From Artocarpus heterophyllus (lineage: Eukaryota; Streptophyta; Magnoliopsida; Rosales; Moraceae): a DNA stretch of 64,000 nucleotides. The position numbers were made by a program, and so were the translations under genes. How positions within the stretch are numbered: position 1 is the first letter of the stretch; each line of letters opens with the position of its first letter. Below the pieces are notes generated by a model that saw only the letters and a program-made list of their open reading frames with translations, ran no database searches and had not been told where the DNA came from. The stretch is from assembly GCA_025403435.1 (NCBI GenBank), contig CM046347.1:19611507-19675506 (forward strand), given 5' to 3'. Below are positions 23,576 through 37,100 of this stretch, piece by piece.

Positions 23576-24830
23576 ATGGAAGAGACAAGAGAGATTGTTC
23601 TAGTAATAGACAAAACAGAGTGTGACAGCTTTTATGTCAACCAACGCTTTAAGAACAAGGAGGTTTTAAAGAGATGCATTGCATTGAACATGTTGAAGAA
23701 AGAATACCAATACAAAGTCAAAAAATAAGACAAATCAAGAATAACAATAGGTTACGTAGATATAATTGCAAATGGTAGCTTCGAGCTTCAAAATATAATA
23801 AGACCGAGATGTTTCAAGTGGTGGTTTGCAACAATATACACACTTGCTCTCTAGATCTCCTACAATAGACGACAAACAAGCTAGTAGCCAAGTTATCAGT
23901 GATTGCATCAAGAGAAAAGTACAAAAATCTAGGAAAAACAACATACACACCAAATAGTATCATACAAGACATGAAAGATGAATATAGTAAATGCTTCATT
24001 CCTTATAAGTTGAAATATGACAGGTTCTATCACTTATACATGCACATCTAGTATGATTGTAATTTAGTTAAAAAATAGGTTCCTTAATGAAATCTGCTGA
24101 TTTTTTGGTTCCTAAGTTTTTGGAACCCATCAAATTCCAAGTTAGAACTTGAAAAATTCCAAAATCATTATCTATTAGATTTTTGAAAAACCATCAAGTT
24201 TCAACTTAAAACTTATTAGATTCTAACATAGAAATCACTACTTGTAGAAGTCTTTCAAGTTTACAAGTTGGAACTTAGGCAGTTTCAACTCGTATATATT
24301 TCTTGAAACCTGCTAGATTCCAAAAAATAAACTGTCAGGTTCCAAAAAAATAAAATATAACAGTGGAAGGTTTAATAATTATAAAAATATAGATACCAAT
24401 TCATCTTTAATCATGAGTATCACATTCCACTATATAATGTTAATTTCTTCTATCAATTTTGATAACTAAATTCAAATGTTTCAAAACAAGTATTGATGCC
24501 AGCTACCAAAAGGCTTGGAGGGCTAGATAGATTGCATTAGATAATGTTAGAGGCGTCTTGGATGAATCCTATTATGAAATCCCAACTTTTTTGCATATAT
24601 TGGATAAGACAAATCTAGGATCTATGACAGACTTCATCTACAATGACGAAAACAGGTTCCTATACATGTTCCTGGCGATTGGGGCAACAATATAAGGGTG
24701 GAAAACCTATGTGCCAGTTATTGTGGTAGATGAGATGTTTTTAAGCTGCAAGTATAGTGCAATGTTGATCACAGCCTGCACACATGACACCAACAACCAA
24801 GTTCTCCCATTGGTGCTTAGGATCGAGGAT
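23576..24830 (+). pseudogene. Mutator-like (MuDR) transposase relic
   Basis: Shifting frames on the plus strand give the landmarks of a plant Mutator-like transposase. These are an N-terminal DNA-binding segment (RFKNKEVLKRCIALNMLKKE, then YQYKVKK and a stop), a zinc-finger-like continuation (CNNIHTCSLDLLQ in another frame) and TYTPNSIIQDMKDEY near 23945. A block of about 470 bp of palindromic repeats interrupts the frame. The sequence then resumes with YQKAWRAR-stop-IALDNVRGVLDE and the catalytic-domain start VVDEMFLSCKYSAMLITACT, where VDGTFL is usual. It stops abruptly at RIED near 24830, where other DNA begins. Such transposases cut and move Mutator elements; this one is dead and truncated. 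Confidence 0.8.
24010..24360. repeat. GGAACCTG/CAGGTTCC half-palindromes, right block inside the transposase relic
   Basis: At least six more diverged copies of the motif seen at 22375-23035 occur here (for example near 24120, 24148, 24305 and 24330). They lie between the transposase pieces ending MKDEYSKC and resuming YQKAWRA. The block looks like an insertion into, or an intron of, the Mutator-like gene. Confidence 0.6.
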
Positions 24831-26940
24831 TGTTGTGAAAAATTGCGCAACATAAGTACACATTATTATTCAAACAAGTAATACAGTAGTAAGTAGAGTA
24901 TCGTCCCACGAGGATTGATTGCCTGCTAAATACCAAAAATATATTAACTCTTGCTTTATTTGAATAATCAAAAATAAATAGATGGCAAAAAAATAAAACT
25001 AAAGATAAAAAAGAAGGAAAATAAAATAAAAAAGAGAAAATCAATAAACTAAAGACCTAGGGTTTCCAATTTAACCGTAACTAATCCATTTCAATAATTG
25101 TATCTCATTAGTATAATTTATTATCTTAGTTGACAGTCGAAAATTTCTAAATTATTCGATGCTTTTAGTCGAGTTACACTAAAAATACCGTCAACTACTA
25201 ACCCACTAAGTGTCTATGTGAGTTATAACAATCAAGAATTCATTAAATTCCATAGATTTCTACATAACGACTACACAAGCCATGCAAGTATATGTTTATT
25301 TTACATGCAATTTATGACATTCAACACAATGATTGAAAAACATAAATCTCCTGTCAGTTTCATTTTGAATTAATAAATCATCTAATTCGTAGCCAATTAA
25401 TTAGAATGATGAAAAATAATGAACACTCAACTGGGAAAAATAATCCATTACTAAATTAAAAGAAAAATCAAAACATCATAATTAGGCTATATCGAATCCC
25501 TACAAACAAAAATCAAGGGTTCAATATCTTAATAACAAAAATATAGAGATAAAAAAATTGAGGCTGTAGCGCTATTGAAAGAATCAACTAATTTTGGGAC
25601 AGAATACCTAGCGTTGGGCAGCAGCCACAAAATAATGGCAAAACAATGAGCACTGTGGCGCCATTTTATTCTGATTCACTTTGAAAATTTGTGTCTTTAA
25701 AGATGTTCTAAATCAGTGTAATAATTGATTATATGCTTTTAGACAAACTTAAATACCTGTTAGCATTAGACATATCCGTTGTAATAATTATATAGATTTA
25801 TGAATAGATACCTTTACATTTGAAGACTTACCTTTATAATTGAAGAAATCTCTAGCATTTTACATGTTTCATATCTTAGTCTAAGACACAATATTTTTGC
25901 TAGATATTGTGTTCAAGTATTTGTTGTATCTTAGGGTAATTTGTCATAAAACTTGTTTGCAAACTTTAAGAAGTAAGGGCAAATAAAACTTTTTAAGGAA
26001 AGTATTTATACATGTCTCAAACACTATCTCATTTTCTAGAAATTTTTAGCCTCCATTCTCTTCTTACCCATAAAATTCTCCAATATTTGTTTCACTCTTT
26101 TATATACACCAGTTTAAAAGCACATTTACATATATACGTGCCTAATTTATTTAATTTTTATTCAAAAAGTTTAATATTTGTTTGAATACAAGGTTTAAAC
26201 TAAAGGCTTGCATTAAGGACACAAGAATAATTTTAATTTTAAGAAAGAAAATATTATAGTAAAACTAGTTTAAACCAAAACTTATTGGCTCAATTTAGTT
26301 TTTTTAAACACACTATTAGTTTCTTTATTGACTGATTATTTGAGAAACGTTATTTTAGTTGAACAATTGGGTATATAAAAAATGTTATTTATGAAAACCA
26401 TATTTGATATAAATATATATATACTGGGGAATTGTGAGAGAAATATTTAAATGAGGACATATTTGAGTGTAATAATTTTAATAGAGGTAAATTAGATGAA
26501 AAAAAGTACTTTAATGACATATGTTTAAAATGTAAAATTCGAAGAAAATATACTTCAATCCCTTATTCAATAAATTTTTTATTTTTATATAAAATACAAT
26601 ACAAGTATAACAGATAGTGCTTCACGATGAGTAAAGTAGTAAAAGTAATAAATAGATCCAATTTTTTCCAAAAGGAATTAAAAAAGGAAAGAAAGATTTC
26701 GACTCGTGACACAATTTGCTTTTAATTCAAACATGTGTTTTTCAAAGTTTTTTTTTGTTACTTTATCTTTTTAAAGCACTCATATGTCATTATTGTGTTA
26801 GTTTCTCTTTAATCATGATGTAAGCCATTATTTCGATGAGAAAGCTTATTTAGAGTATGAGAAAAATTGATAAAGTTGAAATAGAAACAACAATTAAAAA
26901 AAAAAGAATGAAAAGGTAAAAGATATGAGGATATTTAGGA
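24831..26940. other. AT-rich DNA beginning with an LTR-like fragment
   Basis: Bases about 24832-25600 resemble the start of a plant gypsy-type LTR or leader: TGTTGTGAAAA, then a GTATCGTCCCACGAGGATTG block like ones common in such elements. No partner LTR or polymerase domain is visible, so this is a solo or truncated fragment at best. The rest, to 26940, is AT-rich with no gene that I can support. Confidence 0.3.
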
Positions 26941-27420
26941 TAAAACTATAGTGGACAAATAAAGTCAAAAATAAAAAGAAGTAAACTACTGAAAAAGAAA
27001 GAAAGATAAAAAAAAGGTGAAACTAAAAAAAGAAAAAAAAAATAAAGACCAAGTATAAAAGACAATAATAGATAAATAGAGTTTAAAAGGAAAAAAAAGT
27101 GAAAAATTTGTAAATTGAAACCACGGTATAACACAAAAGAGTAAAAAAAAAAAAAAGAGAAATAAAAAAAATAAAGACTTTAAAAAGAAAAATAAAAAAG
27201 GTAATATATCAAAAAAATTAAGAAAACAAAATAAAACACCATTTGTAAGGGACAATAGTAGACAAAAAAAATTATAAAAATAAAGCATCAAAATGATAAG
27301 TTTGAAAGAAATAAAGGTTCAAGTAGGAAATTGTAGTGGACAAATAGAATAAAAAAAAAGGTTAATTTAAAAAGGAAGAAATAACCAAAAAAGTAAAAAT
27401 AAAAAAGAGCACCAAAACTT
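26940..27420. repeat. A/G-biased degenerate tandem repeat
   Basis: A block almost lacking C and poor in T on the plus strand repeats sentences such as TAGTGGACAAATA (near 26950 and 27333), AATAGATAAATAG (near 27067) and TAGTAGACAAA (near 27248), separated by AAAG-rich spacers of about 80-180 bp. It reads as a decayed tandem repeat with a purine-rich strand. Confidence 0.5.
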
Positions 27421-29338
27421 TATGTCTTGGACTGCCAAAATTGAATAGGCGCACAAATATGCACTCTTTTAATATAATTAAAGATTAAAAATTTACGACA
27501 GGGTGTAGGACATAGGAAATTTTTTTGGGATTATTTATCTTATTATATAATTTGTTCTAGATTTATTTAAAAATTATACATTTGGTTTATGATCTCTTTT
27601 AATATATACTTTCATGTTAAAACCAATATACAAATCTATATATTTTTATAATCAACCTTCAAGTTTGACCTAAAAATGTCCAAAGTACCCTCGAATTAAA
27701 AAGCAAAAAAAAAACTTTAAAAAAACTTTGAACTTACAAGTATATTCTTGAAATTTGTTTTTGTGTGTGTGTGTTTGTTTTTTTTTAATTTTTTAAAGTT
27801 TTAGTTTTTTTATCATTTTTCAAGGATAATTTGATATTTTTAAATGTCAAAATTAAGGATCACCATGAAAAGTTATTGATTTGCATATTAAATTTAATTT
27901 AAAGATATACATTTAATAAGTTAAAAAATAAAAAATATAAAGGTTATTTGGTTTTGCTTTGAGATGTTTTTCCTCATTTTTAAAAATACAAAAAATAAAA
28001 ATAATTTTAATAACTTATTTGGTTAAAATTTTGGTCCAAAACAAAACAAAAACAACTTTAAAAACAATCCAATGTACCAATTTTATTTTATTTTTTAAAA
28101 AAACCTTCTTTTCACCATTTTCTTTCTTCCTCTCTCTCAATCCCTCCTACGATCTCTCTCTCCTCTCCACGACTTCAGCCCCCTATCAGCAAACCCACCT
28201 CCATGCCAATGACCCCAGTCCTCGTTGGCGAACCCAATGACCCCCGACCCACCCATTGCTGGCGATTCCCAAGGACCCACAACCCGCCCCTTCCTGCGCG
28301 TCTCTTCTCATCGCCATAGCTCTGTGGCATCATCAACGAACACCCCTAGAAATCATCGTGCAATTCCCCCAAGCCCAAGCACAAATCTCTGTTGATTGTC
28401 ATCATCATTGGTGAATTCCAGCTACTCCCTGACTCCCCAATGATCCCAATCAGCAGCCACCCATGACCCACCCTTCTTTGATGATTCCTAGTCACTCTAG
28501 CAACCCTTCCCACAGCATACCCCTTCCCACCAAGGTTATTTGCAGTCGCAACCCTCCTAGTCTGCTCCCAGTTGTAGCCAAGGAGGAAGGAGGCGACTGC
28601 TCCAAATTTTTTATTAAAAAATGTTTAATTTTTAGTTTTAATTAATATTTTAATTAACATTATATTAATAATCAGTGTTTTTAGACTTAAATTTAGTTAT
28701 TTTTACATTAATAATTTATCTATTACAAAACTGTTTTGTTTTCAAAAGCAAACTGTTGTGAACAACTAAACATAATCTCAAAAATAGTCGCAAAATGCTT
28801 TTCAAAAATTCTTGTTTTTAATTTTAACCTAAAATAAAAACCAAAGTAAATAAGTGATATCTTATTTTTTTATCATCATTATTGTGTTTTAGTACTTATT
28901 TTTTTCTCTAATTTGTATCATATCTTTTAACTAAAAAGGTTAAAATTGTCTTAAATAATACTTGTTTATTTTATTATAACTTAAAATATTGATCATTAAT
29001 TATATGTTTTTATACTTTTAAAAAACAATATGTTTGACTTCCTCGTAGAACTAGCAAGATTTTTTAAAAATAAAAACTATAAGAGTGATTTTTTCCTAGT
29101 TGACCACAAAAATGATTTTGAAAACAATGCGGTACTAGCCGTAGTTTTTTTGATAAGCATAAAACACAAGGTGACGAGGAGAGAACTGAAAACAGTCTTA
29201 CCACGTTTCCTTTCATGCGCTACTCTACTCTGACCAGACCTGCAGGGTTGATTTGCCGTTGAATTGTCTTTAGTCCGTTACATTTACAGAACAGCACATA
29301 CACACTGATATGCCAACTTAGCTTTTTTAAATTTTTGA
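27421..29338. other. Intergenic DNA, possible non-autonomous element at 27945-28850
   Basis: AT-rich flanks enclose a CT-rich then C-rich core (28120-28600) with no coherent protein. The flanks near 27945-28060 and 28740-28850 look weakly like inverted copies of each other (GGTTTTG...AAAACAAAA on one side, TTTTGTTTTC...AACC on the other). That pattern matches the other CT-core elements of this window, but the ends are not defined. Confidence 0.3.
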
Positions 29339-29445
29339 GGGTGTGTTTGTTTAGATTTTTAAATTATAGTTTGAATTATTTTATTATAGTAATTTTTTTT
29401 ATAAAAATTTAAAACTTTGTTTATATACGTGTACCAAACACACCC
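29339..29445. mobile_element. MITE with GGGTGTGTTTG terminal inverted repeats
   Basis: A 107-bp element ends in the perfect 11-bp repeats GGGTGTGTTTG / CAAACACACCC. Its inside matches the MITE at 21582-21684, so the two are one family with diverged tips. It lies about 120 bp upstream of the transcription factor ATG and so in its promoter region. Confidence 0.7.
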
Positions 29446-29469
29446 TAAATTCAACCTATTTTTGTTCCT

Positions 29470-29489
29470 TATATATATATATATATAAA
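29470..29489 (+). promoter_or_regulatory. TATA-like tract upstream of the transcription factor gene
   Basis: An uninterrupted TA run ending TATAAAC lies about 80-100 bp before the ATG at 29568 and could serve as a TATA box. As a simple repeat it could also be chance. Confidence 0.35.
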
Positions 29490-29567
29490 CACAACTTAAT
29501 CACTATATACCTCCATATATAGACAGTACAACAGGAGTAAGAAACTGAAGAGAGAGAAAGATAGAAG

Positions 29568-31062
29568 ATGGTCGTTCCTTGTGATTATAATGATCGTAAT
29601 TCCATGAAAAAAGTTGATGGAAATGACAAGGATTTTCACAGCCACATTGATTCTGAGGGGGAAGAAGGAGACGAAGCGGAGGAAGCAGAAGAAGATGAGA
29701 AAGAAGAAGAAAAGGTTGAACCAGTTTCTTCTTCATCCAAGCTTGCTCGCATGCGTCGTGAGCTCAAGCCTCGGCTACGGTGGACCCCACACCTTCACGC
29801 CCGCTTTGTTGATGCCGTCAATCAGCTTGGTGGCCCCCACAGTCAGTAACTCCCTCTTTTACTTCTGCTAAAAAATATTAATCCTGTAAACACATGCATA
29901 GCGTAACGGTTAAAATCATACCTATTTCATTTGAAGGTAAAGAGTTTAAATTCTCTTATTTTTTATTTAGAATTACATGTTAATTTTAGTAAAAATAAAA
30001 TAAAATTGCTATCAATAAAAAATAATTTGCTATATATTTATAACTTAAGAGAATATGTTGTAATTGTGCAGCAAGTTTTGGGACAATAATACTAAATACC
30101 CAAAAAAAAAAAAAACTAACATAGAAATGTGCATTAAACCCACGTATTTGTATTTGTTCTGTCAGATCTAATTTTCAAATGATACCCTACTGCAGAAAAC
30201 TAAAATAATAGAAAAATAAAATAAGAATAACCTTATTTCTTTACATATATGTCTAGTGTTTTGATCGAATGTTTGAATGTAATTCATATTCACCTGGGTT
30301 TTCCGATACCCATTTGGTGGAGACTATTTAAGACAATTCATGGTTTCTTACGTTTGTCATTACTTGGCATTTTGGCCACGCATGCAATCTTTTTTAGCGG
30401 TTGTGCTAATATTTCCTTGTTTCGTTATAAAGAATTAACAATCTATTTGGTGCCAGGGACAGAGAGTAAGAAAGATTGAGAGTTAGATATGAGGGATAGA
30501 GGGCAAGAAGGATTGAGAGAGTTAGAAGGATAAAGAAGATTATAGTATTCTTTTATATTATTCGGTAAGAAGGAGGGATAGTTAAAAAAGATAGAAGATA
30601 GTTATTTGTGTAATTACTATATTGTACATTACATTATTTGTTAATATATTTTGAAGGATAAAAAAAAATTTTAATCAAGATTTGGATGGAGTGCTTTCAT
30701 CAATAAAAGGATCCAAATTGGTGGGCCTGGAGGGAGAGTCTCTCCCTTATGTCTCATCTCCCCCTTGTCATCCCTCCAACTAAACAACGGATTCTTCCTC
30801 TCCTTCCACCACTCTCTCTCTCTATACCCTCTCCCTCTTCTCAAACATAGTGTAAAAGATGGATCCAATTTTTAGTCCGGGTTTTAGAGTAAATCTTTTT
30901 ACAAAAAGACTAGTAAAGACATTTTTATAAATCGAGAACTAACTGTGGGATATTTTAAATGTTAGAGACTGAAATAAGATTTCTCCCTAAATTGGACAAA
31001 ATAAAATGAATCAAACTTGTTTGGTAAACTACGTGATCTCCCTTTCTCAAATGAGTTTCCAA

Positions 31063-31131
<69 letters not shown>

Positions 31132-34100
31132 CCTTATACACATATGATCCGTCTGGTAATGATCTGTCTTTGTATACATACACAAACATAGACATATATT
31201 TGTGTGTGTTGATGGTGTACTTATGTCCTGTTTTCTTTTAATGGTATACAACAAATATAAAACGCAGGGGCCACACCAAAGTCACTTTTGCGGATAATGG
31301 GTGTCAAGGGAATAACTCTCTTCCATTTGAAGAGCCACCTTCAGGTTTATTTTCATTAACAGAATTTGAACATTAGTTTCAAGCAAAAGTGCAAACTGAT
31401 GTAAATCTACTCATTGGTACATTGGCCTCTTGTAGAAATACAGACTTGGTAAATACTCAGTCAAGGAGTGGAGCCCCGTGCCTAAGAAGGGTAAGTACTA
31501 ATTTGTTAGAAAAGCAACTGAAACTTTCTCACGTGCCAGGCACTTGTCGATTTCCTCATTTTGGCAGGAAAAAAAAAAAAGAAAAAATTACATATTATGT
31601 CATCTTTTTAGACTCTTTTTTTTTTCTATGTCACTAAAAGGTTTTCAAAAATTTATGCTTAGTTTAGAAAGTAAGTTAGAATTTAAAACACTTTAGCATG
31701 TGAGAGCTTTATACTACAGTAAACTAATATGGTATATAAAAGCTTTACACTATAGTAAGTTGAAACTTTTGCAAGTTAGAATTTTATGCAAGTTGGAACT
31801 TAAAGTTCCAACTTGCTTCTTAAACAAAACCTTGATATACCACCAAAAGAAAAAAAATTTAGATAAATTATTAGTGTCCCAAATTTTTTCTTCTCTCTCC
31901 CCTCTCTCTTTCTCCCGTTGCTTCCCTCTCCTCTCCCTCTTTCTCTGTTTCTCACACACACTCTCTCTTTCTTCTTCTTCTTCTTCTTCTTCTTCTTTGT
32001 CTCTGTCCATCCTCTCTCTTTGACCTCTAAGCGACGATGGCTATCACCGTTGAAGAAGAACTAGCTCCGGAGATCAAGAGATCACGAGGACTAGTCATGA
32101 GATCGGGAGTTTGTCCACCGACAGTGACGATGACGTTGATCTCCGGTTGACCTCCAACCACTCGTGAAGATCAAGGAAGAAGCTCGCCAGTTGCATTGAT
32201 AGGCTTCCAAAGTCAATCAGATCGTTCAATCGTGGCTCCCGAAATAGAATAGATCTCTATTCATTCCTCTCTTCTTCAACAATGGTGGCCAAAATCCAGA
32301 GATTACTAGTGTGGACGAGAACCTGCTTGTCACAACCCACCTTTTTAGGGCTGTGATAAGCATTTTTCTTACTTACTTATAGGCCAAAAATTTAAGAAAT
32401 TTTTTTTTCTTTAAATAATTTACATACAGATATTAACATCTTTGGAAACACAATTATATACATAAATTTACTTAACACACTTGTTTATACATATACTGTT
32501 TTCTAAACATTATTTTCAAAATAACATAAAATATCTTACATCAGAAACAAAAACTATGGCGGTATCCATACCCATTCTATACATTCCTCATCCCACCACC
32601 AGCTCAAATATGAAATTATTCTAACCTTCTTGTCGGAATATCTACAGCATGAAACACTTAATGAGCTTACGCTTAGTAAGTCCCATATAACCTACATGCA
32701 CATTCAATAAAATGCATGATCCCAATATGCTTTCTTATAAACTGTCTTTATCATTATCATTTCTTATCTTTAACTAGGGCCCAAGTGTTCGTACCATTAC
32801 GCACTTAGGTCAACGTAACACTGTGACCATACTGTATTCTTAAACTCCTCTTGAGTGAGGAGTTGGTATGACACTTTTCCTTACTTCTGGTGATATAATT
32901 ACCAGTCTATTTATTATGGTTATCATACCATGCATGAAGTGATAAACACATGTTATACACAAACATAAATGCTCTTATAAGGGATAGTATACATAAGTAC
33001 ATACTTTATATACACACAGGTACACCTTAATATGCACACAGGTACATGTCATAATATACACACAGGTATATGTCATAATATACATACAAGTACATATCAA
33101 AATATACGCACAGGTACATGTCATAATATACGCACAGGTAATATCATAATATACGTACAGGTACATGTCATAATATATGCACAAGTATATATCATAATAT
33201 ACGCACAGGTATTTATTCCGTATACTCACGGCTATACACTAATGTACTTATAGGTATTCTTGTCATAGCATACACATAGGTATACACCTTGATATACTTG
33301 CAGGTATACATATATATATGTATCACATTATATACCTATAATTTCATATTGTAGGTGAGATGAGAACTTACTTGATTTCGTGTGCTGCGTAAATCAACCT
33401 CGATTTCCTCTTTCCTAGACTTTTAGGGTCATGTTGGCCAATTTCAAAGCCATTAGTCAAATTCACTATGTTTCAATACAAAACATTCGTTAATTAATAA
33501 ATTGAGTTGCATAACTATATACAACTCTAAAACCACCGGTTTTCTTATTTCTATTTTATTCTACCCTATCGTCTCTAACGAATGGTGGAAATCTTTCCAA
33601 TCATTCCATTTTCCCCTTTTGAAACATTTCGGAGCAGTTCTAATTTTTCAAGCAAAATGGCGCTTTTGCCCATAGTGGATCTACTAACTTCCCCGAGCTC
33701 GATTTCATTATTTTTAACGAAAATAGTTACATACTAATTTTAAAATGATACCCTAGTGGGTCAAATCTCCTTATTTCACACCTATACCCCTTTTCCATAA
33801 GACTTTGCAATTTAACCCCCAAACTAAAAATTTTGATAATTTTGTCCTCGGGGCTAAAATTTATCTCTTTAAACCAAAATGTCTTATTTTTCATAAGAAA
33901 CATTTTTACTCAAAGTACCATACCCTAAATCATTTCACAAAAGGACGTTTTTGCCCTTGAAAATTTTTTTCAATTTTAACAGAGTCTTGAAAAATTAAAA
34001 TCTCACAAACAGTTGAGATTTTCGATGAATTGTCTATGTTGTCTAATAGTTTCGTCGATATCTACAACTTTCATGTTTTAACTTTTTCAAAATTCTCACT

Positions 34101-37100
34101 ATGCAGGGGTGTTTTTGGGCATTTTTCAAATCTACCAAGCGAAAACTTTTTCTTTCAATTTAGTACTTGGGGCATTTTTGTAAAAATCTATTTTTAAACT
34201 GTAAATCTACCCCTACAAAGGTAGTTTCAACCTTTGTTTGAATCATTTCCATGCCTAACCATCATTTTTGAGAAACTAAAACTAGAATTGCAAAAATAAC
34301 ACTTTTTACACAAACTACCACTTTCAACATTTAAACCCTAAATTTTTGCAATATCAATATGCCATAATCCATATTTCTATGGAATTCAACCAAAAACTAG
34401 CTCAAGAACCCTTATACTTTTAAAGGAATAAAAATGAAAACAAAAATCACAAATTTTCAAAACTTTAAAATTTAAAACTTACCCCAAATAACACTTTTTG
34501 ATTTCTAGTCTTCCAAGGCTCTCGTGAAACTCCTTCCTAGACATCATTTTCATGCACAAATACCATGAATTAACTTCCTTTCTTTTTCCCAAGAAAAAAC
34601 CCTTGAAAAAGTTTAGGTTTTTACCTTAAAACCTGTGGAAATTCCTTGAACTCAACTTGTTGAACTTACTTGGGGCTATTTTTTCAAAGATTTGGGTTGA
34701 GAAAATTTTTGAGGAGCTCCAACAATGGCTGCCGTGGGTGAAGGGAAGAAGAAAATGAGATTTTTTTTGTGGCTAAAATCAACATTAAATGCTTCCTTAT
34801 CCATATGGGTGACTCACAAGGTAATCCATTAGGTTACCATGTGGCATAATGGGATTTGACCACCTTTCATGGCATGGGGGCCCAAAAAAAATTCAACGGG
34901 TGTCCACTTGTGGGGTCTAAACTTTACACTGTGTAATTTTTTACCACATAGTATTTTTCTTATACTGTCATGGTCAAATTAGTGCAACTCATATCCTTAG
35001 ACTGTATAAAAATATTTTACTTACCTTTCGTTTACTTTTGGAGGCCAAATGTAACATTTTTCATATCTGCGTTTTCACTTAGTAGTATACTTATACTGTA
35101 TCGGTCTCTTTTCACACTGCATTAAGGTCTCGATGGACTCTATATCTTATTCATACTCTAATTACCTATTCATGTATATCACAATTTTATGATTAATTGT
35201 AATGTAAAATTCATTTTATAGATATTATTTACAAATTTTTGAGTAATTAAACTCATAAAATCTATATTTAACAATATCCAACATTGCATCACATTTGCAG
35301 TGAAATTTCTAATTAATACTGCTTATTTATACATTATCGTAATTTTTATAAAAATTACAATTTTCAAGGGTAAATTCATTAATTAAACCCAATTTAAATA
35401 TTAGATTTTATTAATGAATTTCCCTGGTCATTACAACCTACCCCCCTTAAGAATTTTCGTCCTCAAAAATCAAAATAATACGGGGTAAACTTTCTTCTTT
35501 CGTCCTCTCGTTCTCATGTTGCTTCTTCTACTTGTTGGTTGTGCCATAAAACTTTGACTAGAGGTATCTTCTTGTTCCTTAATTCTTTTTCTTCTCGTAC
35601 CAGAATTTGAACTGGTTTCTCTTCATAAGACAAATTCTCTTGTATGTCAATTTCTTTAGGCTGCAAAACATATGATGGATCAGGTACATACTTCTTTAGC
35701 ATGGACACATGGAACACATTATGTACCGATGCTATGTCAGGGGGTAACGTCAACTTATAAGCTACATCGCCTATTCTTTCTAGAATTTTAAACGGTCCAA
35801 TATATCTTGGTCCGAGTTTTCCTTTCTTTTCAAACCTGATTTTTCCTTTCATTGGCGTTATCTTTAGAAAGACCAAGTCTCCTACTTGAAACTCTAAAGG
35901 TCTCTGTCGTCTGTTAGCATAACTCTTTTGCTGATTAAAAGTCGTTTCTATCCATTGACGGATTAACTTTATATCCTCTGTGGTTCTTTAAACAAAATAT
36001 GTGGTCGATAACGCCTTTTCTTTGATTTCGTACCAATGTAAAGTTGATCTACATCTTCTTCCATATAGAGCTTCATATGGAGCCATTTCCTATGGAGGTT
36101 TGATAACTATTATTATACGCAAATTTGATCAACAGAAGCTTTTTATCCCATCCTCCTTTGAAATCTAGCACACGGGCTCTCAGCATATCTTTTAGAGTTT
36201 GAATGGTCCTTTCAGACTAACCATCCGTTTGATGATGAAAGGTTGTACTAAAGGTCAGCTTCGTTCCCATTGCTTGGTGAATACTCCTCCAAAACTTGAA
36301 AGTGAATCGCCATCCTGATCAGAAATAATGGACTTTGGAACTCCATGGTATCTAACTATTTGGGCAACATACAGTTCAGCTAATCGTTTTACAGAACTAC
36401 TGAGTTTAATGGGTAAAAAGTGTGCCAATTTGGTCAATCTATCCACGATTACCCATATAGCGTCGTGTCCTCCTGTAGTCTTAGGTAGCCCAGTTACCAG
36501 ATCTATAGTTATCTAGTCTCATTTCTATTTCAGAATTTCAATCTTTTGTAATTCACCTACTGGTCGTTGATGTTCAGCCTTTACTTTTTGACACATGAGA
36601 CATTTGTTGACGAATCTCATAACATCATTCATCAGTCCGTGCCACCAGTAGTGCTCTTTCAAATCTTGATACATTTTAATAGCTCCTGGATGAGTAGCAT
36701 ATGGTGCTTCATGAGCTTCCTTCAATATTTGTCTCTTTAATTCTTCATCATTAGGAATGCATAACCTGCCTTTATAACGGAGAATGCTATCTTTCAAGAT
36801 GCTAAATTCTGCTTCTTTATTCTCAAGAACTCCATTCTTAGCTTCGAGCAATGATGGATCTCCTTCTTGCCTCTCCTTTAAGTTCTCCAAGACAGCGGGT
36901 CGGAACGAAAGATTGGCTAATCCTCTTGTAATTAGCTCTATTCATGCTTCTATCAAGTCCTTCTGAAGAGATCTCGATATTGATCGCACCATTGCAAGCG
37001 AAGATGTTGCTCTACGACTGAGGGCATCGGCCACTTGGTTAGCCTTTCTTGGGTGATATAAAATTTCACAGTCGTAGTTTTTTACTAACTCAAGCCATCT

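Noticed and set aside
31750..32023. Ser/Leu-rich or Glu/Arg-rich ORFs
   Set aside because: They are translations of a CT-rich simple repeat inside the split transposon of intron 3.
32975..33253. ORFs rich in YYDMYLCVY or HTGTCHNI
   Set aside because: They are translations of the LTR minisatellite on both strands.
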